A stretch of DNA of 64,000 nt from Triparma verrucosa (taxonomy: Eukaryota; Sar; Bolidophyceae; Parmales; Triparmaceae). Below the pieces are notes generated by a model, which was not told the origin of the DNA, made no database searches, and worked only from the letters and a program-made list of their open reading frames with translations. The position numbers and the translations under genes were made by a program. The DNA is taken from positions 42,292 through 106,291 of the forward strand of contig BRXX01000087.1 in the NCBI GenBank assembly GCA_030267905.1, in the 5' to 3' direction. This document shows positions 53,888 to 64,000 of this stretch, piece by piece (position 1 is the stretch's first letter; every line of letters starts with the position of its first letter).

Positions 53888-56800
53888 ATGTCATACAATT
53901 CGCCCCGGTCCTCTCTCAATGGGGATGACTTTGGTCTTCCGTCAGGTGACTGGGGCGACGCTCCCGTCCGATCGATGAATAGGAGGTCTTCCGAAAAGTC
54001 AGTAGTCGTCCCTGAGTTTCATACATACGACGATCCTGAGTTGTATGCTAAGGTCAGAGGTGGGGAGGTCTCTGGGCCAGCATACCCTGACGAAGGTGAG
54101 GGGAATTGGACAGAATTTCCCGCAACCAGAAGCCAACCTAACCCCAACACCGCCGCCGCCGCGCCCGCTACAGCCCCCCCCAGGACCTCCAGCCATTATC
54201 CTCAGCAACAACAACAACAACAGCAACAACAACAGCAACAACAGCAAAAGCATAGGTTTGCCCCCGCCAATCCGTTTGGGTTACCCACCTCAGGGCCCTC
54301 CCACGCCACCTTTGCCGCTGCTGCTAGATTTAAGGACCACGGTCAGCCTCGTGAGCCGACGTCGCCTATGCCCAACGGCTACAACAACAGGGCTGACAAC
54401 AGGTGAGAGGCTGCAAGGAGCGAAGCAATGAACTGAAAAGGCACGCCGCTGCCAACTTCTTCGCCGTTTCTAACATCATTATCACACCTTCCTTTGCGAC
54501 TCGCCACGCTCGTCGCAGCCCCGGCCGCCCACCCAGGCAAAAACAAGGGTCCTCTTCAACCCTTGACGCATCAAACTCCAACTCGACGAAGTGGGAGGGG
54601 GGCCAACGCTCACTGCTCACCAGCTCGGACCAACACCCGTACCCCCCGGGCCGCTCTCATCTCAAGATCACGGCCGTGGAAGAACCCGACTACTACGACG
54701 CAGAGATGGACATGTCGGGGTCTCGGTCTAGGTCGATGCCGATGAGGAACTTGCCGAGATCCAACCAAGTCGCTCCCGTCTATGGCGGCTCTCCTGACCA
54801 ACCTCAGGGCGGATACCCCCCCGAAGGACCCATGGAACCCATCAGGAGGAAGCGCTCTATGACTCCAACCGCCGCTGCATTGCGCAGAGCGTCCAGAGCG
54901 ATAAAAGCCTCCAAATCATTCTTCAAAAGGGGAAAGAGCTTCGACAACAGGAAACATGTTATGCTTGATGGCGGCATCCTCAAACATTCACGTTGGCTGA
55001 ACGATGAGGATCTCCGCCAAGGGATGAACCCTCGGTGGGTCGAACCAACGTCTGCATCGCTGGATGACTCAGGATCCGGCGACTCAAAGAAGCGCAAGAG
55101 GAAGGTCAACTTCGCCAACCTGCCCGTTCTACAAAAAACAACGAAGGACGAGAACGGCGCCGTCATTAAAATCGAGGTAGAAGAACCGAAGAGCTTCCTC
55201 AAGAAGTGCCGACCCTCGTACTTCATCACGAACAGGCCTGTACTGGCCTCGAACTCTCCCGTCAAAAGGGTGTGGACATTAATCAGATCGCTCACGATGC
55301 TGTTGACTTTCTTCCGGATGTTCGTGTACATCGCATTTCCCACGCAACTCGAGAATCTATACCCGATGCTAGATTCCATCGATATCTTCGTCGTTATCGA
55401 TATGATAGTCACTCTATTTTCGCCGTACTACATCGCTACATCGGGGATCGTCCTCACGGAGCCCAAGGACATCTTCAGGGCCTACTTCGACATGTTCACG
55501 GCCGGTTACTGGAACCCGAAGGACCCTGCGCCCAAGAAGACTTTTTGGATCGATGTTTTGGCCGTCCTTCCGTTCCACATCGTCAAGGGTTCCTTCTTGT
55601 CGGCACCCTCCGAAAATGCCATTCTCGGCATCGAGACGGCCCGCTATTTTACCCTCCTTCACTATCCCTTCACCATGGAAGTGTTCCACACGTTCCGACG
55701 CCTCGAGACGGATATCCACCAGGACGTCCAGCGCATCGCCCTCTTCAAGTTCCTCGTCTTCATGGGCATGGGCGCGCACGCTTTTGGATGCGTCTGGTGG
55801 TTTATCGCGTCTATTTATGACTTCAACTGCCACACTTGGGTCGGCCAGTACACTCCTATGTTCCTCGATCCAGATGAAGAGTACCTCGAGTCGGTCCTCG
55901 GAAGCGGTGCCGCCGCCACGTTCGAGGAGGACAAATGCTACGACGAACTGGACACTCTAAAGCTCTACAAGATCGACACCCTGATGGAGGCCTACGAGCT
56001 TGCGTTTTTCTGGGGCTGGAACTCCCTTACGAATCTGGGCTACTCTGACGTAGTCCCCGACAACCCCATTGAGCTGACGTGGACCGCCCTCCTTTTGCTC
56101 TTCCAGGTAATGTTTTACTCTTACATTCTCGCCCTCGGCTTTAACTTCATCTTCAAGAAGGACGAGAAGGAGGAGAACCACAAGCGAATGCTGAGAACGC
56201 TAGAGCTGTACGGGCAGACACGCAACTTGCCCCCGGACCTTCGCGCTCGCCTTAAGAAATACTTTGACTTCCAGCAGATCAAGAAGGTGAGTGAGCGAAA
56301 GTTGCGACTGCGACGCGACTGCACCCTCACATGCACATTATTGCACATGCAACAAAACAATAAATAAATTCTAAAACCCCCACGCGCAGGACTCGGAGAA
56401 CGACGAGGAACTCATCAGCGAAATGCCAACGAATATTCTCATCGAGTTCTGCGCCTGCCAGTACTCGCCATTCATCCAGCGCAGCGTCATCTTCAAGGGC
56501 CTCTCGCCTCAATTCACCAACTCCCTCATGACGAAACTGAGGCAAAAGTACCTAATGCCCAACGAGGTATTGTTCAAGATCGAGGACATGTCCAGGGAGA
56601 TGGGCTTCATCACTCAAGGTTCGGTGCACGTTTACTCCGACCTGGACTGCAAGCAGCTAGTCAAGCAGGTGACGGAGGACTCGCACTTTGGCTCTCAGGT
56701 CGGCGAGGTTGCGTTCTTTATGAACATGCCTCAACCTTTTCAGGTCAGGGCGTCCGGCGAGTCTGACGTCTCTCTCCTTACCCTCTCCAAGGCAGACTAC

Positions 56801-59800
56801 GAGACTTGCATCAACTCTTACCCGGAGTCTCACGGCACGATCATATCCACTGTGTTGGCCATATTCGGCCTCAACAATGTTGGGGAGGACATCGACAAGG
56901 GGTCGTCCGATGGCATGACGGGAATGATGAGCGTCGTGGCGGACGATGACGAGCTCTTCAAACAGATCAAGGAGGATATTCGCACTGCGCTGGTGAAGCG
57001 AAACGAGGAGGCACTTGGGGCCATGATCGACTTCGCCTCGCAGGGCGAGGTCGACGAGGTCAAGAAGATGCTCGCTCAGGGCTTGGACGTAAACAGCGGC
57101 GACTACGACTCGCGCACGACGCTCCACCTGGCCGCGGCCGAAGGAAATTTGAGAGTAGTGCAGGTCCTACTTCAGGAGGGCGCCGACGTACAGGTCACTG
57201 ACCGCTGGGGGCACGAGCCTCTCCACGACGCCATCACGTCCAAGCACGAGTCAGTCGCCGAGCTGCTCGCTGAGCAAGGCGCCGAGTTGCACTACGACGA
57301 CCCCGCAGGCATGTTGTGCTCAGCTGCCGCTGCCGGGGACGTCGATCAGCTCAACCGGATGGTGACCCACGGCATCTCGCCCAACTCGGCAGACTACGAC
57401 GGCCGCACGGCCCTTCACCTCGCCGCCTCCGAGGGCAACATGAAAGTCGTGGAGATGCTCATATCCAATGCGAACGAGAAGGCCAACGTGAACGTGCAGG
57501 ATCGCTGGAACAACACCCCGCTCGACGATGCCGTGTCTCACGGCCACGAGCTCATCTCAATGCTCCTGTCGGAGTCGGGAGGGAAGATGAATCTAGCGTA
57601 TGCGTCCGGAGCCCTCTGCGACGCCTCTGCCAAGGGAAATATCATTCGTCTCAAGCTCCTCCAGCGTCACGGTGCCGACGTCAAGGACTCTGACTATGAC
57701 GATAGAACTGCCCTCCATCTGGCCGCGGCCGAGGGACAGCTTGTCTCGGTAGATTTTTTGCTCAACTCCAAGGCGGATGTCAACTTCAAGGATCGCTGGG
57801 GCCGGGTGGCTCTGGATGATTCCGTCGCCGGAAAGCACTACGAAGTGGCAAAGCTCATTATGTCGGCCGGGGGCGAGCCCTCCGAGCCCTTGGATGAGGA
57901 AGATATCAAGATCATCAACGCTGTGGACCTTCGGAAGGTGCGGGAGATCTGCGCGGCAACCGTAGAGTCCCAGAATGATCGCCACCAGCGCAACACGCAG
58001 CTTATTGAGCTCACGAAGCAAATGACCCTCGAGGCGCAGTCCGCCTCCAACAAGGTCCAGAGAGCTGTCAAAAATGTCGAGCACGTAATGGACGCGATGG
58101 GTTCCTCGGCCCTCCAGCATTTGCCGTCGATGACCGACTCTCGCCAACTGTCCTTGACCGTTTACGACGAAAAAGCCATCAACGCTCACTTTTCGCTGTT
58201 GGAAATTCACACGCCGTCCACCAAGTTCGGCAATAATGCCGACAATAAGGTGGGGGAGAGCTTCGCCCTTGATCGCTTCCTTTCTGGGGGGGGGACAACT
58301 CAAACCGTTCCCCAGCTCTCTTTCAACTCCTTCCACCAGGTCATCCTACAGTTCACGCAGATCGAAGCCTCCTTGAACACCTTGAAGGCGGACTTCGAGC
58401 GGTTCGCCACCGCGCGTAAAGGCTTCGTTGAGGTAGAGGATGAGATTGGCGCCAGGGAACTTTACACTCTCTTGGCGAGCTACGAGCTTGAAGCCAACAA
58501 GGTGACAATCGAGAAAATTTTGCTGGAGGCGAATACCACCGAGGAGACGGCAGGCAGAGGCCAGGCGTGGACGAGCCAGTTTGACGATAATCTCGCTCAG
58601 GCATCGAGCATGAAAACCAGTTTCAAAAATTTGCTCAAGAGCCCCACCCTGTGCAATTTGTTCATCGGACACTCGCACTTTCAAAACAGCCACACCAGCA
58701 AAATCGCGCATGGCTTCAGGGTCATCAATGCCGCCTTCAATTTGCTCGACACGGACTCGGACGGCAAGCTCGCTGTGAGCCAGCTCATGTCCATGAAGGA
58801 CGTCTTCGGTACAGAGGACGGAATCAGCAACGACGAGATCCGCAACTCCTTCTTCTCGAACAAAAAGCACGTGTTCAAGTACGAGTTTCCCATTATCATG
58901 GCCAAACTCGTCGGCGTCTTGGAAACGGATGCCGAGGTCGTGGATTCAGATGACGACAGCGGCTTGGATGACATGAGCGACAATTGGAGCGATGACGATG
59001 AGCACCACGAGGATGGGATGGACTCGAGCGGAGGCGAGGAGGAAGGCGGAAAAGGCTACCTGAAGAAGAAGGGAAAGAAGAAGAGGAAGAAGGGCCAAAG
59101 TTCGGCAGCTTCAGCAGTCTCTTCTATCGCGTCATCCAAAAACGACGAGGACAAGAAGAAGAGGAATAGGTGGATAACCTGCATCAAAGACTCCCTTTCG
59201 AACTTATTCTGGACTGTTGAAAACTTTCTCCCCGCTGGATGCATGTTCTCCATGCGCCAAATTGATCAGAAGATCTTGGACAAGCTTCAGATCCAGGGTA
59301 CCTACGCGAAGCAGTACGAAGAGGCGTTCCAATCAATCGACGACGATGACAGTGGAAACATCGACAGGGACGAGTTCGAGAAGCTGATTAAGATCATTTT
59401 CGACGTCGAGATTCCAACGCGGTACAGGGTCAAGCTGTTCCACCGCTTCGACCGGCAGGGGCTCGGGGTTATTACCTTCGACGACTTTTCGTACACTCTC
59501 CGGAACATGCTGGAGACGAGGATGCTAACCCTTTCTCGAAGAGAGGTGGAGCGACGGCTAGAAAACATCGTCATTCCCGAAGGCACGCCCTGGTACATCC
59601 TGCACCCTCGAAGCAACTTCTGTGAAATCTACTGGAAGAACGTCATGGTGGTCGTGAGCATATTCTACTTGTGGTTGGTGCCGCATACAATTGCGTTCTT
59701 GTCAACCTCGCCCAACGAGGTATACATTACCATCCCCAACGTCATAACATTCCACTGGAACCGTCTCTTCTTGTTCCTTGATGTCTTCCTTTGGGCCGAC

Positions 59801-62800
59801 ATCCTCTTCAAATTCGTAACGGCCTACCAGAACAAGCGCTCCGTGTACATCTTCAAGCGCGAGAAGGTGATGAAGAATTACCTGAAGAACAACTTCATTT
59901 TCGACGCCCTCACAGCGGCCCCCTTGGATATTTTCTTGGAGGCCACCGGCGGGTCGAAGAGAAACGTGGCCTGGGTGAAGTTGCTTCGCCTCTTTAGGAT
60001 GGCGTCGGTGCGGAGGGAGATCCGCCACCACCAGCATGTCAAACAGGATGCGCTGAGCGACATGGTCGGTCACGGCTTTACGCTGATGGTCGTCCTGCAC
60101 TTGTTGGCTTGCATCTGGTACTACGTGAGCATCGTTTCCATGCCTACCGACGGTACCAGCTACCTTCACAACAAAAACATGGAGTATGACGGCTACGGAA
60201 GTCTGTACCGCTTGAATCGCACCGCCACGGAGATTGAGTTCAAGTTCGACGAGTGGGCGCTGAGTTTCTACTGGTGCTTCGGGACACTATCGGCGATGGG
60301 AGCCGGCGACCTGTTGCCCTCCTCGCCGCGCGAGAGGCTGGTGGTGGGCTTCATCATGATGCTCAACTTGTCCCTGTACGCTTACTTTTTGGGCGCGATG
60401 TCCGCGATGTTCATGAGCAGGGACGAGACGCTGGTCCAGAACAAGTCCGAAGTTGCCAGCATCCAGCGCTTCATCGAGAAGAGGAATCTCCCCAAGAAGC
60501 TCGAGAAGGACATAAGGGAGACGTTCGAGTTCAAGGCTCACCAGAAGGCCACCGGAATTTCGCAAGATCAGGAAACGGACGTCTACAGGAGCTTGTCTCA
60601 CACCCTGCAGGTGGAGGTGGCGCACTATATTAGCAGGGGGCTCTTGAACGGAGTGAACGCGCTGAAGGACTGCAACCCCAATTTTTTGGACTCTCTTTCA
60701 ACGGTTTTGAGGGAGGAGACCATCGCCCCGAGCAACTACATCTTCGAGATGAACGACAACTGCAAAACTCTCTACATTTTGAGCTTCGGTGAGCTGAGGA
60801 TCTTGACGTTCGACCCGGAGGAGCAAACGATGGTGCCGGTCGAGGTGATGTCGCCCGGGGCCGTCGCGGGAGAGATGGAGTTCTTCTTTGGCTTGCGTCA
60901 CCAGACCAGCTGCGAGACCCTGAGCAACGGCGTTGCTAGGCTCTTCACCTTGAGCCGTGACGAGTACAACAACTTGACCAAGCTGTACCCTAATGACGAG
61001 GACATCATCAACAAGAACATCCTGACCATGGGCGATGTTGAGGACGGAAAGTCGGTCAGGAGCAAGGTCAGCAGGGCGTCGTCAGCGATGTCCTCATATT
61101 CGGGGTTTTCGGACAAGAAAAGTGACACGGGCTCCAAGGCAAGTGGAAAGAGCGGCACTGCTCTGGAAACCGACAGTAATCACTCGAGGGACAGCAAGTA
61201 CTCTGCGGCGAGCTTCATGTCCTTCGCCACCAGTCTGGGTGAAAACCACATGAATGGGATCAATTTGGCTCAAAAGAAAAAGGAGATGGAGAGGATCATC
61301 CAGCTCTGCAGCCTGTGCCACAAGGGCAACTTGGAAGGGCTGAGAAAGCTACTTGGAAAGGATCGCTTGACCGACGAAGGCGACTACGACAAGAGGACGC
61401 CGCTGCACCTCGCAGCAAGCGAGGGGAAGCTCAGTTGCGTTGAGTTTTTATGCGAGCACATGGACTCGGAGTTCTTGAGCCCCGTCGATAGGTTTGGCGG
61501 AACGCCCCTGAGCGATGCCGTGAGGCACAAGAACGACAAGGTCGCAAATTTCTTGAGGAACAAAGGCGCGAAGATGCCAGAGAGCACTGACAGGGCCGGA
61601 GAGCTTTGCGCGGCTGCTGCGGACAAGGACCTCGATCAGTTGAAGCGACTCGTGGCCAACATGTACGATCCCAACGAGGGCGACTACGACGATAGGACAG
61701 CCATCCACCTGGCCGCGAGCAACGGGCACTTGGGAATCGTGAAATATTTGCACAGCATGTGGGCGGACTTGAACTGCATCGACAGGTGGGGGGGAACGCC
61801 CTTAGCCGACGCGATTCGGCACGATCACAAGGAGGTGGCGGAGTACCTTAGGAAAAACGGCGGCAGGCTGCCGGACGACATGGACGTCGCGGGGATGATG
61901 TGCCAGGCGGCCAGCGAGGGCGACATAGAGCAGCTCAGGACTTTCTTCATCAACGGAGTGAATTTGAACCTGGGAGACTACGACGCCCGAACCGCCCTCC
62001 ACCTTGCGTGCAGCTGCAACCAGCTGGCCGTCGTCGACTTTTTGCTGAAGGAGTGCAAGAACAGCGTCGACGTGAACCCCATTGACAGGTTGGGCAACAC
62101 CCCTCTGGACGACTGTGAGAGGGAGGGCTTCGACTGGTTGGCCATCATCATCAAGAAGTACGGAGGCGTGAAGAGGGGGAACAAGATTCTCGCTGACAAG
62201 GTGAAGGCGCTCGAGGCAGACCAGCAAAAGCGACTGGACGATAAGGTCGTCACTCTCCAGAAAGAAATGAAGCTGGACATCAAGAACGTGGAGATAATGG
62301 CCATCTTGAAGGACGCAATCGCCAGCATCAACGAAACAGTGCCGAAGCTCAGAGGCGGACTTGACTTCCTCCTTTACGGCCTTAGCCGCACCAAGAGGCA
62401 GCTGAGCAAGAAGATTATTAGCCGCTCTAGGGTTCCCACCCTCGATGAGCTCTGCGACTTTTTCACTTCTTCAATCTTCAACTTTATGAGGGAGCACCAG
62501 AAGATTAACGAGATCAACGCCTGGGTGACCGTGAGGAGCATAATAATGGACGGCTCAAGCATCAACCGGTTGTGTGCGGCCACGAGACTATACATAGACA
62601 CCCACATATCAAGCGAGGCCGGCCAGAAGATCAGCGTGAATCCGGAGGACAAGCTGAGCTTGATAAAGTGTTTGAAGAAGGTGAGTTTGAGGGGGCGGGC
62701 AGGGAGCGGGGGGGGGTGGGCGGGCAGGGGGGAATGGACGAACATGCTCGAACATTTTAATCTAACTCCGTCAACACGCACTCTCGCTGCAGCTCGAGAG

Positions 62801-63641
62801 GAACCAGATCAACCCGGAAGCTGGCTACAATAGGAATACGGAGAAAGCAACAAGGAAGAAGTTAATGGAGGCTCTGACCAGCATAAAAAAGAGCCTGCAG
62901 GTGCAGCTGTCGGAGATGGTGACAAAGTACTACAAGTCCCACGAGTACATTTCAGCGAGCAGGGGGAGGCTCGGGAGGGCGTGGAGGTGCCTCATCGTCA
63001 GTCAGAGCATGTTTGAAAACACATTCCACTTACTCAAGAGGATAGATAAGCTCAAGATGCTTGCCGCGCTGCCAACCACCGATCAGGGACCCTGGGACAT
63101 GGAGGACACCAAGAAGAAGGAAGCAAAAGGTGGGAAGAAAGAAGAACTGAAGGAGGCCTTTTCGGAGGTCGTCAAGAGCCACGAGCTGAGAAAGCACCTG
63201 GCAGAGAACAGTAACGAGCTCATCAACATGTTCAGGCACGTGGGCAACATCGCCATCAGAGCGGGACGCATCACCAAGGAGTTCTACGCCGCCTACCAGC
63301 ACAAGGCGAACATCATTGACATGCAAAAGAACAACAAGAAGAAGAAGGATTCCAAGTTCGGAAAGGGACTAGGAAGTCCAGGTGTTGATGTGCTGACGGG
63401 ACTGACGACAAAATTGCAAGATGGTGGACGAGGAGGCGACGGCGGGAATAGCGCTCCCAAAGCTGTCCCCGCTTCACCGAAGGGGGGTTCACCGACGGCC
63501 GACAGAAGAGCAACTGCCAGCATAAAAGAAGAACAGACGGACTCCCCTACAGTTGGGGATGGGCAAGCCCCGCAGAAGAGACGAACCCTTTTGCAAGGGG
63601 ACAACACTCTTGGATTGGTCGCCAAGGCCATAGGGAGCTAA
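53888..63641 (+). CDS. Tandem double cyclic-nucleotide-gated channel with ankyrin repeats
   Basis: Four exons, 53888-54402, 54519-56286, 56390-62680 and 62793-63641 (phases 2, 0, 0), give 3,140 residues. The N-terminus is disordered with a poly-Gln run. Cassette 1: six helices (about 420-735), pore SLTNLGYSDVVP, CNBD (about 790-920; SQVGEVAFFMNMPQPFQVRA) and ankyrin repeats (about 970-1260; DYDSRTTLHLAAAEGN). The linker holds EF-hands (DTDSDGKLAVSQL, about 1545; DDDDSGNIDRDEF, about 1745). Cassette 2: helices (about 1840-2100) with a basic S4 (KLLRLFRMASVRRE), pore TLSAMGAGDLLP, CNBD (about 2180-2300; GEMEFFFGLRHQTS) and ankyrins (about 2395-2680). A helical C-terminus follows. Two copies would make a four-domain channel. 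Likely gated by cAMP/cGMP and tuned by Ca2+. Intron 1 is an introner. Confidence 0.9.
54202..54249 (+). repeat. CAA/CAG repeat coding poly-Gln
   Basis: Sixteen Gln codons in a row, mixed CAA and CAG, in the disordered N-terminus of the tandem channel. Confidence 0.95.
54403..54518 (+). mobile_element. Introner in tandem channel gene, intron 1
   Basis: 116 bp. It starts GTGAGAGGCTGCAAGGAGCG then AAGC, contains GCTGCCAACTTCTTCGCCG then TTTCTAACATC, and ends CACGCTCGTCGCAG. It closely resembles the copy at 37911-38002. Phase 2. Confidence 0.85.
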
Positions 63642-63931
63642 ATTTTGAGAGGGAGGAATGGGTGGGGTGGGGTTAGGATTTGGGATTAGGATTTGGGATT
63701 GGGGTGGGAGGAGGGGGAGGAGGGGGGCAGGGAAGTTTTTGGTGGCACATTTTTGGAGGGGGGGATAGGTGCACATTTTAGGAAGGGAGGGAGGGGAGGG
63801 GTTGAGACAAAAAGGGTTTCAGATCCCATTTTGATAAATTAAGTAGTTAACACCTTCTTAGAAAAGTAGTTTTTACATGAAAAATTTAATTATCACCCGT
63901 CCTCTCGTATATGAAAGTACACCTGTAAGGG
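63642..63931. other. Very short subtelomere
   Basis: 290 bp between the channel stop codon and the first telomere repeat. The first 160 bp are G-rich (GGGATTAGGATTTGGGATT-like), the rest AT-rich. No subtelomeric repeat family or gene is visible. Confidence 0.8.
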
Positions 63932-64000
63932 CTAGGGTTAGGGTTAGGGTTAGGGTTAGGGTTAGGGTTAGGGTTAGGGTTAGGGTTAGGGTTAGGGTTA
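63932..64000 (+). repeat. Telomere, (TTAGGG)n
   Basis: About eleven uninterrupted TTAGGG units reach the end of the window, G-rich strand running 5'->3' outward. This is the orientation expected for a right-hand chromosome end. Confidence 0.97.

Overview
The window is the right-hand end of a nuclear chromosome from a ciliated unicellular eukaryote. It ends in about eleven TTAGGG repeats. Genes are dense on both strands, and nearly all have several short GT-AG introns of 64-310 bp with a CTAAC-type branch sequence. The protein set includes class III cyclase, cyclic-nucleotide-gated channels with ankyrin repeats, BspA-type LRR, WW-domain membrane proteins and BBS7. With introns that carry terminal inverted repeats, this suggests a stramenopile alga such as a bolidophyte or pelagophyte. 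That placement is inference; no marker gene is present to fix it.

Layout: 0-17.6 kb holds compact housekeeping and cilium-related genes: a partial gene, an FPxL-repeat protein, a villin, BBS7, a tail-anchored WD40 protein, a Ser/Thr kinase, a PECR-like reductase, a DNAJB co-chaperone and a GYF/SH3 protein. 17.9-29.3 kb is one 3,706-residue single-pass membrane protein. 29.3-41.3 kb holds a Cache-7TM class C receptor, RBX1, a START-multipass membrane protein, a WW-2TM protein and two methyltransferases. 41.3-47.3 kb is richer in AT and uses different codons: an LRR gene broken by one stop codon, a COPI-associated EF-hand protein, a proteasome beta5-like protein and a membrane cyclase. 47.4-63.6 kb holds SDHAF3, an OSCA/TMEM63-like channel fused to WW domains, a secreted CBM9-like protein and a 3,140-residue tandem cyclic-nucleotide-gated channel, whose stop codon lies only 290 bp from the telomere.

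The most striking features are: (1) a family of related introns (introners) that start GTGAG..CTGCGAGGAGCGAAGC and end GCTTCGCTCGTCGCAG, so their ends are inverted repeats, scattered through about ten genes in different phases; (2) one polypeptide carrying two complete 6TM-CNBD-ankyrin cassettes with different, non-canonical pore filters; (3) several membrane sensors with unusual domain fusions (Cache-7TM, OSCA-WW, WW-giant ectodomain). Exon joins were worked out by hand from splice signals and reading-frame continuity, and almost every join closes exactly in phase.
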